From Adiantum capillus-veneris (Eukaryota; Streptophyta; Polypodiopsida; Polypodiales; Pteridaceae), in contig CM043964.1 in NCBI GenBank assembly GCA_014529385.2, positions 109,271,587-109,335,586 of the forward strand: a stretch of 64,000 nucleotides of DNA, given 5' to 3'. The position numbers and the translations under genes are program-made. Below, piece after piece: positions 23,856 to 33,020 of the stretch; the first letter of the stretch is position 1, and each line of letters opens with the position of its first letter. A model generated the notes under the pieces. That model did no database searches and was not told where the DNA came from. It saw only the letters and a program-made list of their open reading frames with translations.

Positions 23856-24715
23856 ATGCATTGCCATTATTATAAAGCTAATGATCATTTAATCAAGTCG
23901 TGTCCTAAGTTGAAGGTCAAAGAGGCTAAGAAGAAAGAGGGCGGTTCCACTGCAAATGATGGTTCCACTACAGCCATTGTTGAGTCTTCTGTAAAAGGAG
24001 ACTGTAATGCCGATGTTGATGTAGAATGGGATTTTAGTGCAGAGTGCACTTACAATCCTGTTCTCCATGATGCATGGTTGTTAGTTGCTGCAGATTCACA
24101 TGTGTGGTATTTTGACAGTGGTGCTACAAAGAACCTTACCTCACATCATGAATTGTTCACCTCTCTCGAGTCTGTCCCTCATGGGAATTTAGTCACTTGT
24201 GCCAACAATTCCTCTTATCCGGTTCAAGGAGTTGGAAAGATTGTGCTTACTGCTGCAAATGGCAGTTCATTCACACTTGTTGATGCACTTTATGTACCAG
24301 GGATCAAGAAGAATCTCTTGTCTGTATCCGCACTTGCTAGACTTGGACTTGTAGTCAAATTTGTGGATGATAGATGTACAGTTCATGATCTCAGTTTTGG
24401 TGATGAAATTGTTGCATCTGGCCTTTCGTGCTGTGGGCAGTATAAGCTTACTTTGTATGACCAGTGTGGACAAAACTTTGCAAATGCTGTTGCAAATTCA
24501 AGGGCTATTTCAGATACAAAACTTTGGCATGCACGTTATGGTCATCTGAATTTTGCCAGTTTGCTGCGTTTGCAGAAATCTGGTATGGTTGCTTCTTTGC
24601 CGCCTCTTGAAGCACCTGTCAAACATGTTTGTGAAGGCTGTATTTTGGGTAAGATGCAGTGTTCTAAGTTTCCAAAGGATGGTTCAGTTCTGGCCACATG
24701 CAGGTTGTAGCTTGT
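23856..24715 (+). pseudogene. Copia protease and integrase zinc-binding domain
   Basis: Aspartic protease with active site WYFDSGATKNLTS (Asp at 24114), then ALYVPGIKKNLLSVSALARLG, followed by the integrase N-terminal domain (pre-integrase HHCC): LWHARYGHLNFASLLRL and CEGCILGKM at 24520-24650. Open for 284 codons. The DDE catalytic core that should follow is missing: after LVHSDVS the sequence jumps to the pre-RT region near 24775. So this copy lacks integrase activity by deletion. Confidence 0.9.
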
Positions 24716-24783
24716 GCATAGTGATGTTAGTGACAGTAAATTGGATGCACATTTGTCTAGTCATACTCGTTTAGGCTCTCGCC

Positions 24784-26343
24784 ATGCATCTTATGGCTGT
24801 GTCTAGCTTACATGATGTTGAGGAGCCTCTGTCTTTTGATGAAGCACAGAATTCAAAAAATTGGATGGCCGCCATGAAATCAGAATATGATGCACTTATA
24901 GAAAATGACACATGGACTTTATGTGTTTTGACTCCTGGCAAAAAGACCATTGGTACGAAGTGGGTTTACAAGTTGAAATGCAAGCCGAATGGTGAGATTG
25001 ATTGCCATAAGGCTCGACTTGTTGCAAAGGGTTATGCACAACAAAAAGGCATAGATTATGAAGAGACTTTTGCTCCCACTTGTCGTATGACTACTGTGCG
25101 TTTTCTATGCGCATTGGCAGCTCATTTTGGTTGGGATGTACATCAATAAGACATTGTTACTGCTTTCTTGAATGGTGAAATATTTGAGGAAGTTTATGTA
25201 ATGCAGCCTCGTGGTTTTTTCATAAAAGGACAAGAGGACAAAGTGTGCAGATGTAAGAAGGCTTTGTATGGGTTGAAGCAATCTCCTCGTGCTTGGTATG
25301 AGAAAGCTGTCACTCATTTGGTTAAACGAGGCTTTCGTAACAGTCCAACAGAAAGCACATTGTATGTAAAGCGTGAGAGTGATGTACTTCTCATTGTGGT
25401 TCTTTATGTCGATGATTTGCTGATCACACTGGACCAAATGAGAGACATATTGCTGAATTTAAGGCTGACTTGAATGCTACTTTCAAGGTGAAAGATTTGG
25501 GGTTGTTGCATCATTACTTGGGTATACAGTTTAAGCAATGTGATGGTGGTATTGCCTTGTGTCAGAAAAGTTACATAGAGACATTGCTATGTAAGTTTGG
25601 ACTTGAGGATTGCAAACCTATTGCCACTCCCATAGAAACAGGTTTGAACTTGAGTCTACATGATGCTGGCGATCTTGTTGATGTCACTCTTTACCAAACT
25701 GTTGTTGGCTGCCTCATTTATGTATGCAGCACGAGGCCAGATATTCAGTTTGCAGTCTCATAGGTCAGCAAATTTATGTATAGCCCAGGGTCTAAGCATT
25801 GGCAGGCTGTCAAGAGGATTTTCCGCTACCTTAGTGGCACTTTACGTCTTGGCTTGTTTTATCCCAAAGGGGGATCATTGCCGCCAGACTTACATGCTTT
25901 TTTGGACTCATAATGGGATGGTTGTTTTGATAGGCGAGTGTCCACAAGTGGTTTTGTTTTATGCTTGGCAGTTCATGTATATCATGGTTGAGCAAGAAGC
26001 AACCTACTGTGGCCACTTCGAATTGTGAGGCTTAGTACAAGGCAGTCTTCACAGCTACGGTTGAGTGTGTATGGCTCAGACGCCTTATGGCTGATTGGGT
26101 GTTGGACAGGACACTGCCAACACTATCTACACTAACAATCAGAGCGCATTAGCAGTTGCAAGGAACCCAATTTTTTATGATCGCACAAAGCACATTGAGG
26201 TGCATTACTACTATGTATGGGAGAGGCTCTCAACAGGAGAGATCAGCTTGGCTTATGTGCCAACACAAGACAACCTTGCAGATCTTTTCACAAAGGCATT
26301 GTCTCGTGAGAAGCTCAAAGCTTTCTGCAAAGATTTGGACTGA
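24784..26343 (+). pseudogene. Copia reverse transcriptase and RNase H
   Basis: RT starts with WMAAMKSEYDALIENDTW, IGTKWVYKLK, ARLVAKGYAQQKGIDYEETFAP, then DIVTAFLNGEI, QPRGF, KALYGLKQSPRAWYE and catalytic LYVDDLLI (25405-25416), KVKDLGLLHHYLGIQF and TRPDIQFAVS. RNase H follows, much shifted from 25765, recovering at 26095 with NQSALAVARNPIFYDRTKHI, EVHYYYVWERL and DNLADLFTKAL. Stops at 25147, 25471 and 25761 plus shifts inactivate it. Nothing separates it from the PPT and 3' LTR. Confidence 0.9.
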
Positions 26344-26422
26344 CTCCGCTTTGTGGACTGATCATGTGCTCATGGCATGGAACTTCCCTTTACTCATGTG
26401 CCAGCTCTCGTTCATCGCATCA

Positions 26423-26549
26423 CACCAGGGGGGATTTGTTACCATATACATGTGGTAGTGATGTGTGTGAATACACTAGGAATGCGGGGGCATTTTGTCC
26501 TTCTTTATCTCCAAGCTGTGTGCGTTTCTCTGCAACCCTAATTCCAACA
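26423..26549 (+). mobile_element. Copia polypurine tract and shortened 3' LTR
   Basis: Purine tract CAGGGGGGATT directly precedes the LTR (26437 TGTTACCATATACATG ... 26549 CCAACA). At 113 bp it is half the 5' LTR: the middle, which has the GGTTTTTCCCCCC and CTCTATTGTGTGCC region in the 5' copy, is deleted. Confidence 0.85.
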
Positions 26550-26869
26550 CTTTTCTGCTTTGAGCGGTTCATCTCTGATACTTGTGAGAGGCGGAAGTGA
26601 AAAAATTAGACTCGGTGGCCTCTACACCAAGACTATGCACAATGGCCTCATCATGGGGAATACGCAATAGGGGCACCACCTAGCAAGATATGCGGCTAGG
26701 ACGCATACATATACACAATGAAACATGCCATGGAAAACAATTTCAAGATCCACACCCAAATGTGGAATGGGGTGGTCACAGAATAAGGTGAGAGGAGTGG
26801 TGAGTGAGTGAGAATGGGCTTGCTACTCGTGCATGTTAGTAAGGAAGATAATGAGGTAGGGGAAACTTG

Positions 26870-27263
26870 TGTTAGGCACACATTGCCATAACAAATAACC
26901 AATGCAGTAAACATACAATTCATATCAAACAGGAAACAGGAAACTGCATACTTCAAACACCATACTGCAAAGAAGAGAGGTATGTAACATCAGAGATAAA
27001 GAGAAGATAGTGTGCCATTCATCATCATCATTCAGTAATACAGCAGAAAGCACAAAACTAATGCAGGAGAGAGCCAACTGCATCAACAGGCATAGACATA
27101 ACTGCTCCTCGTCCTGAGAATTCACGAGACACACAACTAACTTCCCCAAAATATAAAATACCCATGTTCACTTATCCCTAAGGTTCAAAGATAAAGGTTT
27201 TAGTTACAGTTCAAAAATAATAGCCTGACTGCCCTGAAAGCCCTGATAAATCAGGCACTAACA
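26870..27263 (-). repeat. 3' LTR of the young element
   Basis: 394 bp, TGTTAGGCAC ... GCACTAACA, inverted 6 bp ends. In the minus sense this is the downstream LTR. A TATA-like TATTTTATATTTT lies near 27165 (minus strand). The end of the 819-codon ORF reads 13 bp into it. Confidence 0.95.
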
Positions 27264-29710
27264 TCTGGCACACCTGCTGGGCAAGGTTTCTCAAACCTTG
27301 TGAGAACCCACAATATCCCTTGATCAAAAAATTCATCCACCAGCTGATCCTTGAATTCAGTTTGTTGTGAAACTGCTGCTGTAGTTGGAGTTTCCTTGTC
27401 ACATTCTTCAACCTCTGCATCCACTTGAACTGTAACTGCCTCCTTAGTACTTTCAATCTCCTGACAGAGTTTCTCATCCACAATCATTTGCATTGGATCA
27501 TTTAAGTCGTGAATTCCTCCTACAGGTTCTGTGTCCTCCTCTGCAACATCTTTAGCCTGTCTTGCAGCTGCACCTTTCCTTGTGTCTTCAGTAATATGCT
27601 CCTGAACTCCTGCTAGCACATCAGTTCCTGCAAACACTTCAGAATTTTTATTCACAAACACCTGCTCAGATTGTTGGCCTTCTTGTTGCTGCAGCTGCAT
27701 CTTCAGGTCCTCAAACTGCTCTTTTAGGTCAGTATATTGCTGCTTCAGTTCAGTATTCTGCTTCTCCATAAACAAGTTTTCCTCCTTCATCTCCTCCTCT
27801 GCAAACATCTGATATGGTTTACTCACCACATCATACACCATTACTTTCATTTTCTCCCAAACTCCCTTCATGTAGTCCATCATTTCAGTCTTCATTTTCT
27901 CCACAACTGTTGAATTGAGATACCTTCTACAAAGTAGAAAAATCTCATCTTCTTCAAGTGATTTCAGGTCTTTAGGCCCATTTTCATATTCAAGTGAATA
28001 TCCAAATTCAGTAGTAGGGTTAGGTTTAGGTTCAGGTTTCCCTTCAAGAAGAATGAAGAAAGATTCAAGGTAGGATGCAAACTTTGCAACCATTAGACAC
28101 TGTCTCTTGAACACATCCAATATCTCTGCATGTAGATGCAACACTCGAAGACCTGATTTAGACTCCGCATGCCAAATCAATTGATTTCCTTGAAAATCTT
28201 GATTCAAGAAAAACCAAAATTGATCTGCTTCTTCATCAAACTGATTTGATTCAAGGCTTAAAAATAACAAAGTGAACTCTTCTTTACACATAGAAAACAC
28301 CACCAAGATGGCTTGTTCACATTTCTCCTTGAAAATAGAAAGAAATCCACTTTGTAGCTGCAAAACTGTCCAATCAGTGATATCTCCCTGAAACTCAAAA
28401 CTTTTGACTTCTGCTCCTTGAAAAACTTCCCTTATGTCATCAAGCATGAAGATATAAAACCAATGAGATATAAGAATATCAACATCATCTCCTCCATCAA
28501 CAACATCACATAGAAATGTAGAACAATCTCCAAGAAAATCCACTTCACCATCATCAAGAACTTCCAAAAGACTTGCATAATCATCGGTCAAAATCATGTC
28601 CTCAGCATCAACAAAACCATTGACATCAGAAACTTGGTATAAATCATCAAGAATATCATCAGTAAACTGAACTTCACTGGAAAAAGACGGACTTCCAATA
28701 TCCATGACTGAATTTGTAAAAGAACCAACATCATACAGATCATTGATAACAACATCATCATTCAAGAAACCTTCTGTAACATCAAGATTTGAAGAAAACT
28801 CCACATTCTTGATTTGAGTAAGTTGAAGCTTCAAGTCCTCAATTTGATTATCCTTGTTCAAAACAGCTTTCTGAAGAGCATCATGAGCTTCACAACAGTA
28901 AGAAATATGCAAGTGGGCTTCAGTTTGAACCTGAGAAATCTCGGCCATCAATGATGTCTTCTCTTCTTGAAGTTGACTGATTTTGGAAAGCTCTTCATTT
29001 GCCGCAACCATACTTGAATGCCTCTCATTCTCTAGCTCTAATGAGAGATTATTGATCATCTTCACTTGAGAAAGAAAAAGACTTTGAAATTCAGCAAGTT
29101 CAGGTACATAACTTCTTTGCAAATCAAGAATCTGCGGATCAGGGACCTGAATTCTGAAACTTTGCAAATCAAGAACCTTTGGTATCAAAACTGGTAATTC
29201 AGGGATTTGAAATTGAAGATCCTTGTCTTCACAACCTGAATAATTCATATCCGCTTTCGGAAATTGGCTTTCACTCTTCAAAACTCCAAAAAACTCTTCT
29301 CCATCAACACAAACACCTTTCGAACTGTCACCTGTCACATATTCCTCATCAAGATTCATCAAAAACTGATTCATCACATCATCCTCATCAGGAGCACACA
29401 TTATGTCTTTATGTATCTTCAGCTCTTCCACTTCATCACACTGAAATCTGATGTCTCCCTGAATTTCAACCTCTTCAAGATTGATGTCAGATGTTGGTAT
29501 ATGGGTTTGTAGGGGATATTGGTGGCTTCTCTCGCTCACTCCCACTTGTATTCCCTTCTTCTCAACCAATAATTCTTCTTTTGGGCAACTGTCCTTCTCT
29601 TCTTGCAAAGAGGTGAGTCTCTTCGATGTGAGGTTTGGGGATAGCTGGCAATCCTCTTGGCTCCTTTGGCTCATGAGTTGCTCCTGGCTTCCTCCTTCTT
29701 CCTTCATCAT
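27251..29710 (-). CDS. 819-aa acidic coiled-coil protein of the young element
   Basis: Intact ORF from ATG 29710 to a stop at 27251. I recognise no catalytic domain. It is acidic, with at least two coiled-coil-like stretches: around residues 215-300 (SLELENERHSS, LQEEKTSLMAEISQVQTEAH, IEDLKLQLTQIKN) and around 655-710 (EEEMKEENLFMEKQNTELKQ, DLKEQFEDLKMQLQQQEG). The central part has many Asp/Phe/Leu-rich segments, and the N-terminal third has short repeats of the type 'L-x-F-x-I-P-x-L-P'. The C-terminus ends inside the 3' LTR. It lies 21 bp after the stop of the knuckle ORF, in a different frame, so a shifted or reinitiated translation, or splicing, could link them. A structural (Gag-related) role is a guess from position. 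Confidence 0.75.
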   Translation of the reverse strand: MMKEEGGSQEQLMSQRSQEDCQLSPNLTSKRLTSLQEEKDSCPKEELLVEKKGIQVGVSERSHQYPLQTHIPTSDINLEEVEIQGDIRFQCDEVEELKIHKDIMCAPDEDDVMNQFLMNLDEEYVTGDSSKGVCVDGEEFFGVLKSESQFPKADMNYSGCEDKDLQFQIPELPVLIPKVLDLQSFRIQVPDPQILDLQRSYVPELAEFQSLFLSQVKMINNLSLELENERHSSMVAANEELSKISQLQEEKTSLMAEISQVQTEAHLHISYCCEAHDALQKAVLNKDNQIEDLKLQLTQIKNVEFSSNLDVTEGFLNDDVVINDLYDVGSFTNSVMDIGSPSFSSEVQFTDDILDDLYQVSDVNGFVDAEDMILTDDYASLLEVLDDGEVDFLGDCSTFLCDVVDGGDDVDILISHWFYIFMLDDIREVFQGAEVKSFEFQGDITDWTVLQLQSGFLSIFKEKCEQAILVVFSMCKEEFTLLFLSLESNQFDEEADQFWFFLNQDFQGNQLIWHAESKSGLRVLHLHAEILDVFKRQCLMVAKFASYLESFFILLEGKPEPKPNPTTEFGYSLEYENGPKDLKSLEEDEIFLLCRRYLNSTVVEKMKTEMMDYMKGVWEKMKVMVYDVVSKPYQMFAEEEMKEENLFMEKQNTELKQQYTDLKEQFEDLKMQLQQQEGQQSEQVFVNKNSEVFAGTDVLAGVQEHITEDTRKGAAARQAKDVAEEDTEPVGGIHDLNDPMQMIVDEKLCQEIESTKEAVTVQVDAEVEECDKETPTTAAVSQQTEFKDQLVDEFFDQGILWVLTRFEKPCPAGVPDVSA

Positions 29711-29731
29711 CTTTTGGACTATATCTCCCTT

Positions 29732-30556
29732 TCATTGAACAAACTCTCCTTCCTGAATCAAATTCTTCTCTTCAATAATCTGAGTATCTACAACTTTGAT
29801 CCCAAATTCAAGAACATCAAAATCAGGTTGAAAAACTTCACGTACTGAAAATTCAAATTCAGGCTTTGAAACTTCAGGTTTTGAAACAACAGGTGCCTGA
29901 AGAACTGTTGGTACATCAACATTGTGCAAACCCTTGAGTCTATCTGGAGTGTGGTTTTGGGATACTAAGTGCTCCTTTTGGCTTCTTTGGCTCTCAGGAT
30001 GCTCCTTTTCTTCTGCCCTTTCCAACATCACCTTCTTGACTTCTTCAGGTTGGCTTTGTGCTTGAACTTCTTTCATTGATTTGGGACTTTTAACAAGTGC
30101 ATTTGGAGAAGTTAAACATGATTGTACCTGATTGTTCCCAACCAAGGGAAACATTGGTGTTGTAACTCCCCAGCCATCATCACTTTCATCTTCCTCCTGA
30201 AACTGATCTTCATACTTCTCTGTCAAGCCTTCAATTGCTTCTTGTAACACCTGTATCCTACACATACTAGAGCACGACTTTCTTCTTTTTCCTTCACGAC
30301 CTTCATGCCAGTCTTCTGCCTTGTCAAGAATATTAGAAAAATCATCCAAATCCTCTTGTGCATCACATAGTTCCTCATGATATGATGCATCTCGAAAAGA
30401 TCTGACAATTCGATACAACTTCTTGCACAGTTTATGCATACAGTATTTGACACATACATCTTCCTTTTGACATGGCTTGCACACATAAGGACATTGCTTT
30501 GCACAGTGCCCATCTTTTTGACAAATAGCACACTTTTTCTTCTTCTTCTTTGCCAT
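29732..30556 (-). CDS. 274-aa zinc-knuckle protein of the young element
   Basis: Starts ATG 30556 (MAKKKKKK) and carries a CCHC knuckle at residues 9-22 (CAICQKDGHCAKQC, spacing C-x2-C-x4-H-x4-C), then more Cys pairs to about residue 45 (CKPCQKEDVCVKYC). This is a nucleic-acid-binding signature typical of Gag nucleocapsid, but here it sits at the N-terminus rather than the C-terminus. The rest is acidic and Gln/Glu/Lys-rich, with EAIEGLTEKYEDQFQEEDES and a repeated 'VSKPEVSKPEFEF'-type segment. No catalytic motif. Confidence 0.75.
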   Translation of the reverse strand: MAKKKKKKCAICQKDGHCAKQCPYVCKPCQKEDVCVKYCMHKLCKKLYRIVRSFRDASYHEELCDAQEDLDDFSNILDKAEDWHEGREGKRRKSCSSMCRIQVLQEAIEGLTEKYEDQFQEEDESDDGWGVTTPMFPLVGNNQVQSCLTSPNALVKSPKSMKEVQAQSQPEEVKKVMLERAEEKEHPESQRSQKEHLVSQNHTPDRLKGLHNVDVPTVLQAPVVSKPEVSKPEFEFSVREVFQPDFDVLEFGIKVVDTQIIEEKNLIQEGEFVQ

Positions 30557-30612
30557 TAATCACCCACCAAAAGAATAGAGAGCATTTGTACCTCTTTAAA
30601 CCCTGAAACTGC

Positions 30613-31059
30613 TTAAACTACATTGCAAACTGAAATACCTGAAACTGTAGTCTGTAAACTGAAAGACTGAAAGTGCATTCTGCAAACTGAAAAATTGAAA
30701 CTGCATTCTGTAACAAACTGCACATAATTTGCACAGAAACTGTACAGAGACTTCAAAACTGTTTGGGCTAACAATACATTGACCAATGGTCCCAAAAGTG
30801 GGTCTAATGTGGGATAAGTTGTTTGTTGGCCTTCTTGGTTTGCAGGTAGGGTTTCTTGCAGCCTGTTTTCAGGTTCATACAGTTCAGTCCCCTCCCCAAC
30901 AATTTCTGCCCCTGCAGCAAGTTCTCCTACTGGTTCTTCTTGGTCATCATTACCCGACTCTTCTCCTTGTCTTCCTCTTGCAGAGAACTCCCTTCTTAAT
31001 ATAAGCCTTGTTCCATATGAATTTTGTGGTACATTGGACCCCTGCCCTGATTCACTCAT
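30613..31059 (-). CDS. 148-aa ORF2 of the young element
   Basis: Starts ATG 31059, overlapping the stop of the upstream ORF as ATGA. The first ~85 residues are Gly/Glu-rich (GRQGEESGNDDQEEPVGEL), resembling a disordered linker; the last 60 (LKSLYSFCANYVQFVTEC...) look like translated non-coding sequence, as the DNA at 30613-30720 is an imperfect repeat of ACTGCATTCTGTAAACTGAAA-like units. May be a leader peptide or part of a spliced product. Family unknown. Confidence 0.45.
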   Translation of the reverse strand: MSESGQGSNVPQNSYGTRLILRREFSARGRQGEESGNDDQEEPVGELAAGAEIVGEGTELYEPENRLQETLPANQEGQQTTYPTLDPLLGPLVNVLLAQTVLKSLYSFCANYVQFVTECSFNFSVCRMHFQSFSLQTTVSGISVCNVV

Positions 31060-31328
31060 GCATTGCTGTTTCTCCCTTGTCTAGAATACTGTACTAGCAT
31101 TCTTTGATTATGCACATTGTAGTTTGAAGGTAAATTACAGGCTCCAAAGGGTAACAGTTTTGTAACTACCTTTTCGAGAATGAGAATTCTGACTTCGCTG
31201 GGAAGTTGTGGGTAGAATTCTTTCAAGAATTGTGATGCATACTCCTCAGACTCTTCCCCCTGTGTTTTCCAGTTCGCAAAATCTCGCAAATGGTCACTAT
31301 CAGGGAACAGGTCGCCGCTGTGATTCAT
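31056..31328 (-). CDS. 90-aa ORF1 of the young element
   Basis: First ATG (31328) after the 5' LTR and primer region, 57 bp downstream of the LTR edge. Contains TQGEESEEYASQFLKEFYPQ and EVRILILEKVVTKLL, which weakly recalls the capsid part of Gag (a Gly/Glu turn followed by a helix with Tyr/Phe), but I would not claim homology. Its TGA overlaps the ATG of the next ORF. Confidence 0.5.
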   Translation of the reverse strand: MNHSGDLFPDSDHLRDFANWKTQGEESEEYASQFLKEFYPQLPSEVRILILEKVVTKLLPFGACNLPSNYNVHNQRMLVQYSRQGRNSNA

Positions 31329-31373
31329 TCCTTAGCACCCATATGGTTTTAGGCGAAATTCGAACCAATATCA

Positions 31374-31384
31374 GGATCGCCAAA
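31374..31384 (-). promoter_or_regulatory. Candidate primer binding site of young element
   Basis: On the minus strand the bases after the 5' LTR are TTTGGCGATCCTGATATTGG. TGGCGATCC, two bases in, has the TGG start expected of a tRNA-primed site, but I cannot name the tRNA. Confidence 0.5.
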
Positions 31385-31778
31385 TGTTAGGCACACATTG
31401 CCATAACAAATAACCAATGCAGTAAACATACAATTCATATCAAACAGGAAACAGGAAACTGCATACTTCAAACACCATACTGCAAAGAAGAGAGGTATGT
31501 AACATCAGAGATAAAGAGAAGATAGTGTGCCATTCATCATCATCATTCAGTAATACAGCAGAAAGCACAGAACTAATGCAGGAGAGAGCCAACTGCATCA
31601 ACAGGCATAGACATAACTGCTCCTCGTCCTGAGAATTCACGAGACACACAACTAACTTCCCCAAAATATAAAATACCCATGTTCACTTATCCCTAAGGTT
31701 CAAAGATAAAGGTTTTAGTTACAGTTCAAAAATAATAGCCTGACTGCCCTGAAAGCCATGATAAATCAGGCACTAACA
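31385..31778 (-). repeat. 5' LTR of the young element
   Basis: 394 bp, same ends as 26870-27263; by eye the only differences are A/G near 31569 and C/A near 31758. Confidence 0.95.
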
Positions 31779-32293
31779 ACTTGCGAGTATGCTCACTTAT
31801 CATACAAGAGGTGGCGAATCCGCACACCTCAAGATGGAAGTAGCAAGATGATAGGAATATGAGAGGGAGAGAGAGAGTGTGTGTGTATGGTGGAGAATCC
31901 GCACACCTTTACATAAGCAGAAAAAAAAAGGCAAGGAACAAGCATATACCATACTCACAATGAGATGTATCCAAAGCGACACAAAGTATGGCACCAAGAT
32001 GGAGTGTGTTGATTGCTTGCAAAAGATGAATACAATAGGTAGCGTATGGCAGGAAATTGAGAAGGGGACAAGATCGTAGGAGGCATAATGGAGAGATGGG
32101 AGTTGATGGCGAGGAATATCATGAGTGTGTCCACCCTTCTTCTTCTTGAAATTGTGCCTTCAACCCTTAATTACAAGTGGTGTGGAGGTGTGGTGCTCAT
32201 CTTTTGTGCATGGTGATGGTGATGATGATGGTGTTGTGATTATGTGATTAGGGTTCATGCTACAAGCATGTAGCACAAGAGTGTGTATGGATA

Positions 32294-32320
32294 GGTGTGT
32301 GTGTGTGTGTGTGTGTGTGT
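32294..32320. repeat. (GT)n microsatellite
   Basis: 27 bp GT run within the LTR of the minus-strand element, next to its TATA region; equivalent CA runs lie in the LTRs at 38282-38311 and 41642-41660. Confidence 0.95.
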
Positions 32321-33020
32321 CTCGTGAGCTCTCATGGCCTCCTTATATAGGGAAGGAGGGAAGGTTTTAGCAATATTTCTAATTGAGGTGAGTGTCCCAC
32401 TCTGGTGACTAGGAAAATGGGGTGCATGTGACTGTGGCTCCCATCTTGTCTCCTCATTATTTAAAATACCAGAGTCAATAGAGAGAGAAGAAGAGAGAAT
32501 GTGGGTAGGATGTAGAGGATAGGAGATATTTACAATAGTCTAGCTTTGGCTAGACATAAGCTTATTAGGGAGAGAAGAGAGAGGTAAGAAAATTATAAGA
32601 GAGGTTGTCGAAGGTGGATAATTGTTGATGAGGATGGATCCTCCAAAAATGGTGATAGAATCACTCTAGACTTGCCAAGACCTCATTAAAAGAGCCTTGT
32701 CTCTTGTAATCATGCTTGAAGACTTGTAGAACCATAGCCATTCTAGAGGGAAGAAAACTAGGGATGGCTTGTGTCATCATTACATGAGAAAACTGGGGTC
32801 CACTACAAAAATCATAGCTCCGCGTTCATAACTCCAAAAATTCTAAAAAAATTTGAGCTAAAAGTTGAGATCACGAGCTACATCTTTCATGGTGAACGCT
32901 CCTTCAGATTCGGGGTTCTTCTTTACTTAAAAAATTCAGCCAAATAATGTATTATTTGTGGCTGCAAAAGTCTTTTGGTGGTCCCCTTTGAGTGGACTTC
33001 TCTCTTGCCTTCAAGTGTAA

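Larger units (their letters stand above)
26870..31778 (-). mobile_element. Young pol-less LTR retrotransposon, 4.9 kb
   Basis: Complete element bounded by 394 bp LTRs that start TGTTAG and end CTAACA, and flanked by a perfect target duplication ACTTG (26865-26869 and 31779-31783). The LTRs differ at two positions by eye. Internal minus-strand ORFs of 90, 148, 274 and 819 codons include a CCHC knuckle and long coiled coils, but no protease, RT, RNase H or integrase motif is visible. It is therefore non-autonomous in mobility yet has large intact ORFs. It sits inside an older LTR. Confidence 0.9.
26583..33020 (-). mobile_element. Minus-strand LTR, split by a younger insertion
   Basis: LTR sequence at 26583-26869 and 31784-about 33020, interrupted by the 26870-31778 element. 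Reverse-complemented, it aligns with the downstream part of the LTR at 40941-42476 (shared: GGGGCACCACCTAGC near 26670, ATCCGCACACC near 31815 and 31895, TATA-like TATATAGGGAAGG near 32345). Its minus-sense 3' end is about 26583, followed by AGTATCAGAGATGAACC (26582-26566), a likely tRNA-iMet-type primer site. The minus-sense 5' end is placed only by distance from the TATA box. Confidence 0.65.

Noticed and set aside
31345-31384. Possible tRNA or T-arm (ATTCGAACC)
   Set aside because: No cloverleaf can be formed around it; it fits better as sequence next to a primer binding site.
31440-31664. 74-codon ORF present in both LTRs (also 26925-27149)
   Set aside because: It is LTR sequence duplicated by the element's structure; conservation reflects LTR identity, not coding.
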